Under the pieces are notes generated by a model that was not told where the DNA came from, ran no database searches, and saw nothing but the letters and a program-made list of their open reading frames with translations. Both the position numbers and the translations under genes were made by a program. A stretch of 64,000 bases of DNA from a bacterium (GTDB lineage: Bacteria; Auribacterota; UBA3054), in the NCBI GenBank assembly GCA_017557885.1, contig JAFYXV010000004.1, positions 96,552 through 160,551 on the forward strand. Direction: 5' to 3'. Positions 24,938 through 32,156 of this stretch are shown here, one piece after another. Every line of letters begins with the position of its first letter. The first letter of the stretch is position 1.

Positions 24938-25992
24938 TTTTTCTCTTTTTCTTTAGCTAGTTCTTCTTTGAGAGCCGCCACTTCCTTTTCCAGGTCGTGA
25001 AGCTCTTTTAAGATCTGGGGCAGCTTAACGACGACGCTCTCGCGCTTCTTGTAGGTGATGTGCGGGGTGGCGGGGGAGCCGATGTAGAATCCGGGGTTGT
25101 TGATGTCCTTGGTGACGCCGCATTGTCCGCCGATTATGACGTCGTCGCAGATCGAGATGTGGCCGTTCAGGCCGGCCTGTCCGGCCAGGATGACGCGGTT
25201 GCCGATCTTGGTGGAGCCGCTCATGGCGGAGCAGCCGCAAAGCACGGAGTCTTCGCCGATCTCGCAGTTGTGGGCGACCTGGACGAGGTTGTCTATTTTG
25301 GCGCCGCGCTTCACGATCGTGGTGTCCAATCTGGCGCGGTCGATGCAGGTGTTGGCGCCGATCTCCACGTCGTCGCCGATGCTGACGTTGCCGATCTGGG
25401 GGACTTTCTCGCGCCTGCCGTTTATTTCAAGATATCCGAAGCCGTCGGCGCCGATGACCGTCCCGGGATGGATGGTGACGCGCTCGCCTATTTTGATGCG
25501 TTCCCTGATGGTCACGTGCGGGTAAAGGAAACTGTCGTTGCCGATCTCGGTGAAGTGGCCGACGTAGCAGAAGGCGCCGATCACGCAGTTGTCGCCGATG
25601 GTCGCGCCTTCCTCGATGACGGCGTAGGGCTGGACGGAGACGTTCTTGCCCAGAACAGCGGAGGGGGCTACGATGGCGGTGGGATGGACGCCGGGCGCGA
25701 ATTCCACTTTGGGAGGCGCGATCTGGCTCAGAAGCTCCTGGAGCGCCAGCTGGGGATCGGGCACGATAATGAGGGCGGGAGGACAGTTTTCCGGGATCTT
25801 AAGGCTGGCCCTGACCAAAACGGCCGCGGCTTTCGTGGTCATGAGGGAGGGGACGTACTTCTCAACGTTGAGGAAAGTGATGTCTCCGGGCTTGGCTTCG
25901 TTGATGCCGCCGAAGCCGGAAACTATGGTGTTGGGATCGCCTTTGACTTCGGCTTTCAAAAGACCGGCTATGACTGATACGGGAATTTCCAT
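24934..25992 (-). CDS. lpxD: UDP-3-O-(3-hydroxyacyl)glucosamine N-acyltransferase
   Basis: The product has 352 aa. It adds the second 3-hydroxyacyl chain in lipid A synthesis. The N-terminal uridine-binding domain (to about residue 100) is followed by a long run of hexapeptide repeats (HPTAIVAPSAVLGKNV onward) with the catalytic His in QVAHNCEIGED, and a C-terminal helical tail ending in a Lys/Glu-rich coil. The length is typical. It lies 18 bp after the downstream skp-like gene, in the usual skp-lpxD order. Confidence 0.96.
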   Translation of the reverse strand: MEIPVSVIAGLLKAEVKGDPNTIVSGFGGINEAKPGDITFLNVEKYVPSLMTTKAAAVLVRASLKIPENCPPALIIVPDPQLALQELLSQIAPPKVEFAPGVHPTAIVAPSAVLGKNVSVQPYAVIEEGATIGDNCVIGAFCYVGHFTEIGNDSFLYPHVTIRERIKIGERVTIHPGTVIGADGFGYLEINGRREKVPQIGNVSIGDDVEIGANTCIDRARLDTTIVKRGAKIDNLVQVAHNCEIGEDSVLCGCSAMSGSTKIGNRVILAGQAGLNGHISICDDVIIGGQCGVTKDINNPGFYIGSPATPHITYKKRESVVVKLPQILKELHDLEKEVAALKEELAKEKEKK

Positions 25993-26010
25993 TGATTGTG
26001 TTATTTGTCG

Positions 26011-26550
26011 TTATTTGTTGAGGGGAAGCTTGCTGCGCATCTTCGAGAGTTCCTCGTCATACTGGCGGTTGAGCTCGTTGGTGACTTCCTTGGTGTAATC
26101 TTTCACCACCTTGGGATCAAGGTAGAGGATGGCTTTGAGATCGAGCATCATGGTGACGTTGTCGCGGCTGCCCACGGTCTCGATGATGGTCCGGATCTTG
26201 CCGGCAATGCGCTCCATGTCGTGGCTGTGCTGGGCCGTGATGTCCTCGGCGGACTGCTCCCTGTAGCGCTCGATGCGGTCGAAATCCCTGGCGTACTGCT
26301 CCCTTAAGGGCGCGGCTTTTTCCGGGGAAAGGGCGGCGATCTGGCCCTGGAGCTTGTCCAATTGGGCGGTCATCTGGGCTATCTCTTCCGTTTTCACGTC
26401 GCGTTTTGCCAGCGCTCTTTTTTCGCATTCCTTGAATTCCTTGCTGCTCTGCAGGATATCCTCGGTGTTGACGTAGGCGAAGCTGGCGGCCCTGGCGCTG
26501 AGGCAAAGGACCGTGACGAAAAGGGGCAGCAGCAGTATTTGTTTTTTCAT
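26011..26550 (-). CDS. OmpH/Skp-family periplasmic chaperone, copy 2
   Basis: The product has 179 aa. It has a signal peptide (MKKQILLLPLFVTVLCLSARA), then AYVNTEDILQSSKEFKECE, the start of the Skp fold, then a long charged coiled-coil region (residues 45-130) and a C-terminal return strand (TMMLDLKAILYLDP). Skp holds unfolded outer-membrane proteins in the periplasm. It is a tandem paralogue of the protein at 26552, sharing the segments LDLKAIxYLD, TxQ and a MDLNRIA-like helix, and starts 1 bp after it. Position directly before lpxD supports the assignment. Confidence 0.87.
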   Translation of the reverse strand: MKKQILLLPLFVTVLCLSARAASFAYVNTEDILQSSKEFKECEKRALAKRDVKTEEIAQMTAQLDKLQGQIAALSPEKAAPLREQYARDFDRIERYREQSAEDITAQHSHDMERIAGKIRTIIETVGSRDNVTMMLDLKAILYLDPKVVKDYTKEVTNELNRQYDEELSKMRSKLPLNK

Positions 26551-26551
26551 G

Positions 26552-27103
26552 TTATTTTACGCGGGTTGGAGTCTTGTTCAAACGTTCTTTTTCCTTGGCG
26601 TAGGCCTCGTTCAGCCTTATCACCACGTCGTCGGTCAGGTCTTTCATTTCGGAGCGGTCCAGGTAAACTATGGCCTTGAGGTCGATGACCAGGGTGTATT
26701 TTCCCTCCGAGCCGATCTCCTCGATGATCTTTTTCAACTTGTTGGCGATGCGGTTGAGATCCAGGGTCCGCTGGTCCCGTAGCTCCTTGTCCGTGTCCTC
26801 GGCGAAGCGGTTGGCCTGGGCGATCTTGGCCTGGTAGATGGCTTCTTTTTCCTGGCGCTTGGCAGGGGAGAGGGCGTTCAGTTCGTCGCCCAGGGAATCG
26901 ATCTCGCTGGTCATTTTCCTGAGCTCCTCTTCTTTTTCGTCCTGGGTGTTCAGAAGAGCCAGCGAGCAGTCTTTATACTCTTTGCTGTTGTTGAGAGCTG
27001 TCTCGGTGTCAACATAGGCGATCTTGGGAGCCTTGACGTCCGCGCCCCATGAAAGGGCGGCGAAGGCGAGGCAGAGCGCCAAACAGACCATTCTTCCCGA
27101 CAT
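26552..27103 (-). CDS. OmpH/Skp-family periplasmic chaperone, copy 1
   Basis: The product has 183 aa with a signal peptide ending near LSWGA. It has the Skp pattern: KIAYVDTETALNNSKEYKD, a charged coiled coil, then TLVIDLKAIVYLD. It is the first gene of the leftward envelope operon, behind a promoter at 27142-27171. In most Gram-negative genomes bamA stands just upstream of skp; here it does not, and the region upstream is a divergent promoter. Two skp-like genes in a row suggest either hetero-trimers or specialisation. Confidence 0.87.
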   Translation of the reverse strand: MSGRMVCLALCLAFAALSWGADVKAPKIAYVDTETALNNSKEYKDCSLALLNTQDEKEEELRKMTSEIDSLGDELNALSPAKRQEKEAIYQAKIAQANRFAEDTDKELRDQRTLDLNRIANKLKKIIEEIGSEGKYTLVIDLKAIVYLDRSEMKDLTDDVVIRLNEAYAKEKERLNKTPTRVK

Positions 27104-27141
27104 AGTTCCTTATTCTCCAAAGTTATTTAGTTTATTTATGA

Positions 27142-27171
27142 ATTATACCAAAAAACAAAGGAGGCGGACAA
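27142..27171 (-). promoter_or_regulatory. Promoter for the skp-skp-lpxD-lpxC-fabZ-lpxA operon
   Basis: On the minus strand TTGTCC (27171-27166), 18 bp, TATAAT (27147-27142), with TGG before the -10 box making it an extended -10. A 30-nt leader carries GGAG and AAGGAA. Confidence 0.72.
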
Positions 27172-27279
27172 ACGGTCTTTTTATAAAAACGCGGCGGAAG
27201 TGAGGGGGAGGCGCGCCGTTTGTCGCCGCGAAACAGAAAAAGGAGTTGATAAGTTGTTTTCCGGAGGGATGCCGTACCT

Positions 27280-27308
27280 TTGGCAAAGCGGGTTCGTTTT
27301 GCTATAAT
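27280..27308 (+). promoter_or_regulatory. Promoter for the four-gene membrane cluster
   Basis: TTGGCA (27280-27285), 17 bp, TATAAT (27303-27308), followed by a GGAG ribosome site 6 nt before the ATG at 27336. The region 27104-27279 holds no other signal that I can identify. Confidence 0.82.
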
Positions 27309-27335
27309 CAGTACCTGTTTAATTTGGAGCAATCA

Positions 27336-28106
27336 ATGGATCACGCGACTCTGCCGATTATAATATTCATACTGCTTTTCTCAAGCTTCATCATCACCAT
27401 GATAATTTTGACGAAGCGGGGGAAAGAGGTGTTTTTACGTCCCATCAACGGGCTCAAGGTCATCGACGACGCCATAGGAAGAGCCGCGGAGGAGGACAGG
27501 CCCATCATGTTCAACCTGGGCTTCGACGACCTTTCCGTCAATCTTTTCTGTTCCCTGGCGGTCATGGGCTACGTGGTCAGGAAGGCCGCCAAGCTCTCCA
27601 TGCCGGTTTACGTCCCCCTGGCCCAGCCCCTGGCCTACGCCATGGCTGAGGAATTTTGGAAAGACGGCTACGCGGCCATGGGCAAAGAAGGGATGTTCGC
27701 GGTGGAGGACTGCCTGAGATACATGTCCTCGAACCAGTCAGCCCTGGGCGCCGGCATCGCGGGCTGGATCAAGCGCGAGCATGTGGGCGCGAACTTCATG
27801 TTCGGCACCTACGGCTTCGAGTCCATGATGCTGGCCGAGGCCGGCCAGCAGGCCGGGGCTTTCCAGATCGCCTGCACGCCGAGCTTCTATCAGGTGCCGT
27901 TTTTCATGGTCTCCTGCGACTACACCGTCTTCGGTGAGGAGTTCTACGCCGCGGGCGCCTATTTCAACCGGGATCCCGTGCTGACGGGCAGCCTGGTCGG
28001 CCAGGACTATTCCAAGCTGGTCCTTCTGCTCCTCATAGTTTTGGGAAGCCTGCTTCTGACGATCTTCCAGAAATACGATTATCTGCGGCTGCTTCTCCAA
28101 TGGTGA
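27336..28106 (+). CDS. Membrane protein of unknown function (DUF6754-like), gene 1 of cluster
   Basis: The product has 256 aa. The start at MDHATLPIII is fixed by GGAG 6 nt upstream and by the promoter; an earlier in-frame ATG would be upstream of the mapped start of transcription. One N-terminal membrane helix (residues 6-24), a soluble domain of about 200 residues, then a second helix near the C-terminus (LVLLLLIVLGSLLLTIF). The soluble part has DDLSVNLFCSLAVMGYVVRKAA, an SALGAGIAGWI stretch and FGTYGFESMMLAEAGQQAGA. I believe this resembles the domain of unknown function DUF6754, but I cannot verify this. Both the order and the close spacing with three further membrane proteins suggest one complex. 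Confidence 0.72.
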   Translation: MDHATLPIIIFILLFSSFIITMIILTKRGKEVFLRPINGLKVIDDAIGRAAEEDRPIMFNLGFDDLSVNLFCSLAVMGYVVRKAAKLSMPVYVPLAQPLAYAMAEEFWKDGYAAMGKEGMFAVEDCLRYMSSNQSALGAGIAGWIKREHVGANFMFGTYGFESMMLAEAGQQAGAFQIACTPSFYQVPFFMVSCDYTVFGEEFYAAGAYFNRDPVLTGSLVGQDYSKLVLLLLIVLGSLLLTIFQKYDYLRLLLQW

Positions 28107-28112
28107 CGAAAT

Positions 28113-29756
28113 ATGAGCAAAAGAAATATTCTTAAAATAATCGCTTTCGTGGTTGGGCTGTATTTCTTCCTGGAATACATCCTGCCGGAAAAAGTCGGCG
28201 GAGAATTCGATTCCTATGAGGTGAACTCCCCGGTCTGCGTGGAGAAGCAGGGACAAAAACTGCAGTTCTACGTCGGCAATTATTACAAGGGCCGCGGCAT
28301 AATCGGCCGCATGGTCAGGAAAGACGGCGCCTGGAAAAAGGATCCCAAGCCCGTCATGCAGCGCTCGCTTTTCCTTAAGTTCGACCAGTACGGCCTTGCG
28401 GAGCCCGATTGCGCGATCACTCCCGAAGGTCTGACGCTCCTCTACATGGGGCAGAACGAAAAGGAGCCCGTGCTTTGCTTCGCCGAGAGCAAGGACGACG
28501 GCAAAACTTTCCAGAAGAAAGGACCGGCGGTCTTCTCCACCAACGGTCTTTTCAAGGTCTCCGAAAACAACCCCAACGGCTTTTTGCCTGACAAAATAAA
28601 GACTTTCGCCGCGGAATACTCCGGCGGGCGGTGGGAGGTCTTCCTCTTCACCATGACCTACAGGGTGTTCCGCGCCTCGGGATCAGATCTCAAGCATCTT
28701 GAATTGGACGAGGAGCCGCTGGTGGGAGCGACGCTGACGGAAAAATCGCCCAACGCGTTCGACGTGGCGCTGGAAGGCAGAAGCCCGACGCTCTTCTACA
28801 TTATGGACAGGGAGATCCTGAAGTTCAGGAAGGGCGGCGACGGGCAGTGGGCCCCGCTGACTTGGAAAGCCTCCGCCGGCAACGGCAGCAACGACACCAT
28901 GTACGCCGGCGGCCGCTACAATTCCGCCGACGGCGCCCTGTACCTGGGCACCAGGCAGATGCAGAAGGGCCGGCCCATCGATTCGCCCTTCGAGACCGCG
29001 CTCTGCACCGTCAACTTGAGGGACCATTCCGACGGCTCGCCCCTGGCCACGGAAATGACGATCTACAAGAAAGTCGGAGCCCAGCCCAGGCCCACCTACC
29101 TTTCCTACGGCACCGAATGGGCGGGCAAATTCCTGACGGTGGTCGGCTCCTTCGCCATCTTCATCGCCATGATCAATTTGATGCTCTTCCACGGAAAGAA
29201 GATCTACCAGAGCGCCCTGAACTACAACGCGCCCCTGGGCGAAGAGAAGCTTCCCGGCGGCGGCGCGCCCATGAGGAATTTTTTGAAGAACGCCGGATAC
29301 AGCGCGGTCTTTTTGATCTTCCTGGCGGTGATGATCGTCTGCGCCCTGAAGGGCCAGACCGACGAGGCCAAGGGCACGGGCTGGAAGACCACCTTCGACT
29401 TTCTGTTCAACGCCATCCAGGCGCCCATGGGCAGCGCGGTCTTCTCCATGATCACTTTCTACATGATCAGCGCGGCCTACCGTTCCTTCAAGGTGAGAAG
29501 CCTGGAAGCGGGCTTTTTGATGGCGGCGGCCATCGTCTGCATGGTGGGGCAGATGCCCATCGGCGAGCTTCTGGCCTCCTTGGTTCCCGAAAGCTGGAAG
29601 CTTCTGCAGCTGCCCTGGCTCTCCTCCAAACTCTTGAGTGTTTTGAACGCCGCGGCTTACCGCGCCGTCCTCATAGGCACGCTTATCGGCAGCGTGGCGA
29701 TATCATTGCGAATCTGGCTCGGACTCGATAACAGCGTATATTCATCGGTGGATTGA
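28113..29756 (+). CDS. Large membrane protein with Asp-box-like N-terminal domain, gene 2 of cluster
   Basis: The product has 547 aa. One N-terminal membrane helix (residues 7-25) precedes a soluble beta-rich region (about 35-335) with a SKDDGKTFQKKG motif of the Asp-box type found in beta-propellers such as sialidases. The C-terminal third (from about residue 345) has five or six hydrophobic helices, including TVVGSFAIFIAMINLMLF and AVFLIFLAVMIVCAL. A propeller joined to a multi-helix membrane domain suggests a sensor or an extracytoplasmic binding platform. It starts 6 bp after gene 1. There is no known family that I can name. Confidence 0.72.
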   Translation: MSKRNILKIIAFVVGLYFFLEYILPEKVGGEFDSYEVNSPVCVEKQGQKLQFYVGNYYKGRGIIGRMVRKDGAWKKDPKPVMQRSLFLKFDQYGLAEPDCAITPEGLTLLYMGQNEKEPVLCFAESKDDGKTFQKKGPAVFSTNGLFKVSENNPNGFLPDKIKTFAAEYSGGRWEVFLFTMTYRVFRASGSDLKHLELDEEPLVGATLTEKSPNAFDVALEGRSPTLFYIMDREILKFRKGGDGQWAPLTWKASAGNGSNDTMYAGGRYNSADGALYLGTRQMQKGRPIDSPFETALCTVNLRDHSDGSPLATEMTIYKKVGAQPRPTYLSYGTEWAGKFLTVVGSFAIFIAMINLMLFHGKKIYQSALNYNAPLGEEKLPGGGAPMRNFLKNAGYSAVFLIFLAVMIVCALKGQTDEAKGTGWKTTFDFLFNAIQAPMGSAVFSMITFYMISAAYRSFKVRSLEAGFLMAAAIVCMVGQMPIGELLASLVPESWKLLQLPWLSSKLLSVLNAAAYRAVLIGTLIGSVAISLRIWLGLDNSVYSSVD

Positions 29757-29758
29757 TC

Positions 29759-30640
29759 ATGGCGGAAGAAAACAAAAAACGCTCCCTTTGGGACAGGATC
29801 CAGTTCTGCGATCCCAGGATCCTCTACGCGCTTTTCGCGGTGGTGGTCATTGTTTTCGAGATGGTCCAGGTCAAGATGCCGGTGCCCAATCCCGTCTGGG
29901 TGGGCAAACTCTACGACAAAGTAGAAAGCCTTCCCCTGGACAAGGCGGTGCTTATTGACTGCGACTACGGCGCCGGCAACAGGGGCGAGTGCGAAGGCCA
30001 GTTCAAGGCTTTCATCCAGCATCTGTTCTCCCGCAACATTAAGTTCATGGTGGTGACCTGGACCACCAACGTGGAAGGCCAGAAACTGGGCCGCCAGGTC
30101 CTGGACGAAGTGGCCAAGAAAATGGGCAAGGTGGACGGGGAGGACTACGTCATGTTCCAGGCCATCGTGAACGCCGGCGGCGTGACGCTGCAAAGCCTGG
30201 CCAAGGACATCCACGGCTTCGTTGTCAAAGACATCAACGGCCGCGACCTCGGCGACATCCCCATGATGAAGAATTTCAGAAGCATCAACGACGTTTCCCT
30301 GATCTACCGCGTGGCCTACTCCTGGGGCGGCATCCCCTGGATCGGCTTCGTGCAGTCCGTTTACGGCACGCCTTTGGCGGCGGGCTCCGCCGGCATCGAA
30401 AGCTCCACGGCCTATCCTTACCTGGATTCCGGCCAGCTCTGCGGGCTTCTGGCGGGGGCGGCCGGCGCGGCGGCTTACGAGAAAAGGATCATCGACGCCG
30501 GCATAACGGAGGAGACCGGCATCGGGACGAAGACCGTCAGCGTGCAGTCCTTCGCCACCCTTTTCGTGGTGGTGTCCATTTTGATAAGCAATTTCGCAAT
30601 GTTCATGTCCAAGGTCCAAAGCCGCAGGGCGAACATATAA
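29759..30640 (+). CDS. Membrane protein of unknown function, gene 3 of cluster
   Basis: The product has 293 aa. The ATG at 29759 is preferred over a TTG two codons earlier because GGTGG stands 6 nt before it. Topology mirrors gene 1: an N-terminal helix (LYALFAVVVIVFEMV), a soluble alpha/beta domain, and a C-terminal helix (FATLFVVVSILISNFAMFM). The soluble domain has LIDCDYGAGNRGECEGQ, then a SAGIESSTAYPYLDSGQLCG stretch that recalls GFESMMLAEAGQQAGA in gene 1, so the two may be distant relatives. It starts 2 bp after the stop codon of gene 2. Confidence 0.7.
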   Translation: MAEENKKRSLWDRIQFCDPRILYALFAVVVIVFEMVQVKMPVPNPVWVGKLYDKVESLPLDKAVLIDCDYGAGNRGECEGQFKAFIQHLFSRNIKFMVVTWTTNVEGQKLGRQVLDEVAKKMGKVDGEDYVMFQAIVNAGGVTLQSLAKDIHGFVVKDINGRDLGDIPMMKNFRSINDVSLIYRVAYSWGGIPWIGFVQSVYGTPLAAGSAGIESSTAYPYLDSGQLCGLLAGAAGAAAYEKRIIDAGITEETGIGTKTVSVQSFATLFVVVSILISNFAMFMSKVQSRRANI

Positions 30641-30653
30641 AGGAGAAAAGTTC

Positions 30654-31490
30654 ATGCAGAAAACAAGCAGCAAGATCTTCTGGCTTTTGATCGCCGCCGC
30701 CGTCCTTGGCCTGGCGGCCTGGGGCGAAGTGAAAGCTTTGCATTCTCCTGCGGTGACAGCCAGGATAGCCGACCTGGAGCTGCCCGGCCATTTCATTTAC
30801 CGGCTGCAGACCTGGGTGGCGGCTCTTTCCTGCATCGCGGTCTATTCCTTCCTTTTCAAGGAGAACCCCTTCTACCGCTTCTTCGAGCACGCGCTTTTGG
30901 GCTGCGCCACCGGGTACAGCTGCGCGGTGGTCATGCGCCAGAACCTTTACAGCCAGTGGCTCGTTCCCATCAAGAAATCCATAGTGAACGTCATGGCGAA
31001 CGGCTATACCCCCGAGGACGCCGCCACCATCGCTCTGATCTTCGCGGGCGTCATCGGCCTTCTGTGGTATTTCCAGTACAGTAAAAAATATTTCTGGGTC
31101 AGCCGCATCGCCATGTGCATCTCCCTGGGCGCGGGCGCGGGCCTGGCCTTCAAGGACACCTTCAACCAGCTCATACCCCAAATAACCGGCACTTTCAAGA
31201 ACATCTGCCCCTCGGAGTACGCCATGCCCGGCGTGCCTCTTATAGACCGTTTCTACGCCGGCTGCGAGAACGCCATCTTCGTCATAGGCACGGTCTCCGT
31301 CCTGATGTATTTCTTTTTCGCCTTCGGCAACAAGAACGCGATAGTCAAGAGCAGCTCGAAGATAGGCCGCTGGTACCTGATGATCGCCCTGGGAGCCTTC
31401 TTCGGCAACACCTTCATGTCGCGTCTTTCCGCGCTCATCGAACGCGTGCACTTCCTGATGGCCGAATGGCTCCTGATGTCCCAGATGTAA
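30654..31490 (+). CDS. Polytopic membrane protein of unknown function, gene 4 of cluster
   Basis: The product has 278 aa, with AAAGGAG 8 bp before the ATG. There are about seven hydrophobic helices, for example FWLLIAAAVLGLAAW, WVAALSCIAVYSFLF, ALIFAGVIGLLWYF, FVIGTVSVLMYFFFAF and LMIALGAFFGNTFM. A large part of the charged loops is short, so this is probably the membrane core of the complex formed with genes 1-3. It resembles no transporter family that I can name. It is the last gene of the cluster; 160 bp follow before the STAS gene. Confidence 0.72.
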   Translation: MQKTSSKIFWLLIAAAVLGLAAWGEVKALHSPAVTARIADLELPGHFIYRLQTWVAALSCIAVYSFLFKENPFYRFFEHALLGCATGYSCAVVMRQNLYSQWLVPIKKSIVNVMANGYTPEDAATIALIFAGVIGLLWYFQYSKKYFWVSRIAMCISLGAGAGLAFKDTFNQLIPQITGTFKNICPSEYAMPGVPLIDRFYAGCENAIFVIGTVSVLMYFFFAFGNKNAIVKSSSKIGRWYLMIALGAFFGNTFMSRLSALIERVHFLMAEWLLMSQM

Positions 31491-31563
31491 GGACCGAAGG
31501 GGCTGCCGCGGCCTTTTCTCCCTTCCCCGGGCGTTAAGATATCAAAAGCAAGTTTCCGGGGCT

Positions 31564-31592
31564 TTGCGAATTATTCCCAAGTTTGATATTAT
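31564..31592 (+). promoter_or_regulatory. Promoter for the STAS/phosphatase pair
   Basis: TTGCGA (31564-31569), 17 bp, TATTAT (31587-31592). A leader of about 50 nt ends in GGAGGAAAG before the ATG at 31650. Confidence 0.6.
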
Positions 31593-31649
31593 TTACTAAA
31601 TATCGGAAAGAAGAAATAAGATCACGCCAAAGGCACATCGGAGGAAAGT

Positions 31650-32138
31650 ATGATAGGACACAGCAACAACAGAATAGAAGTGGCCCAGGGAAACGGGACC
31701 GCCTATGTGAGGATTTTCGGGCGGGGAACTTTCCAGGTGATGGCTGATTTCCGCGATTTTGTCCAGAAAAGCCTGGACGGCGGCATGGGTGTTTTCATCG
31801 ACCTTTCGGAATGCGAGACCCTGGACAGCTCTTTCATAGGGACCCTGGTGGCCCTGAGCATGAAGTCCAAGAAAGGCGACGAGCGTCTTATAAAGCTCTT
31901 CAACGTTTCCGAGCATGTCAAGAACATCCTGACCACTCTGGGGCTCATGAACATCCTGGACGTCAGGGACGCCGCTCCCGTCGGGGAAGGCCAGTACTCC
32001 GCGCTGCAGACGACCGTGCACGACAAGGTCGAGATAACATCCCTTATGCTCGACGCCCATCTTACCCTTTCGGAGATCAACGAGCGCAACGCTTTGGAAT
32101 TCAAGGACGTTGTGGAGTTTTTGCGCCATCAAAGCTAA
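31650..32138 (+). CDS. STAS-domain anti-sigma factor antagonist
   Basis: The product has 162 aa. Residues 8-110 match the STAS fold (SpoIIAA/RsbV type): a VFIDLSECETLDSSFIGTL strand-helix motif, where the Ser pair in LDSSFIG is the usual phosphorylation site, and LFNVSEHVKNILTTLGL. A C-terminal extension of about 50 residues has no recognised domain. In such systems the unphosphorylated protein sequesters an anti-sigma kinase. The partner phosphatase is encoded 18 bp downstream. No HATPase-type kinase is seen anywhere in the window. Confidence 0.88.
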   Translation: MIGHSNNRIEVAQGNGTAYVRIFGRGTFQVMADFRDFVQKSLDGGMGVFIDLSECETLDSSFIGTLVALSMKSKKGDERLIKLFNVSEHVKNILTTLGLMNILDVRDAAPVGEGQYSALQTTVHDKVEITSLMLDAHLTLSEINERNALEFKDVVEFLRHQS

Positions 32139-32156
32139 AACGGGAGAGTCCTTGCG

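Noticed and set aside
25060..25977. Long open frame of 305 codons on the plus strand opposite lpxD
   Set aside because: It is a shadow of the regular hexapeptide repeats of lpxD; its translation is low-complexity Ala/Val/Asp/Gly and has no ribosome site.
31491..31563. Possible terminator after the four-gene membrane cluster
   Set aside because: The GC-rich stretch GGGGCTGCCGCGGCC folds only weakly and is followed by just four T residues; not enough to call.
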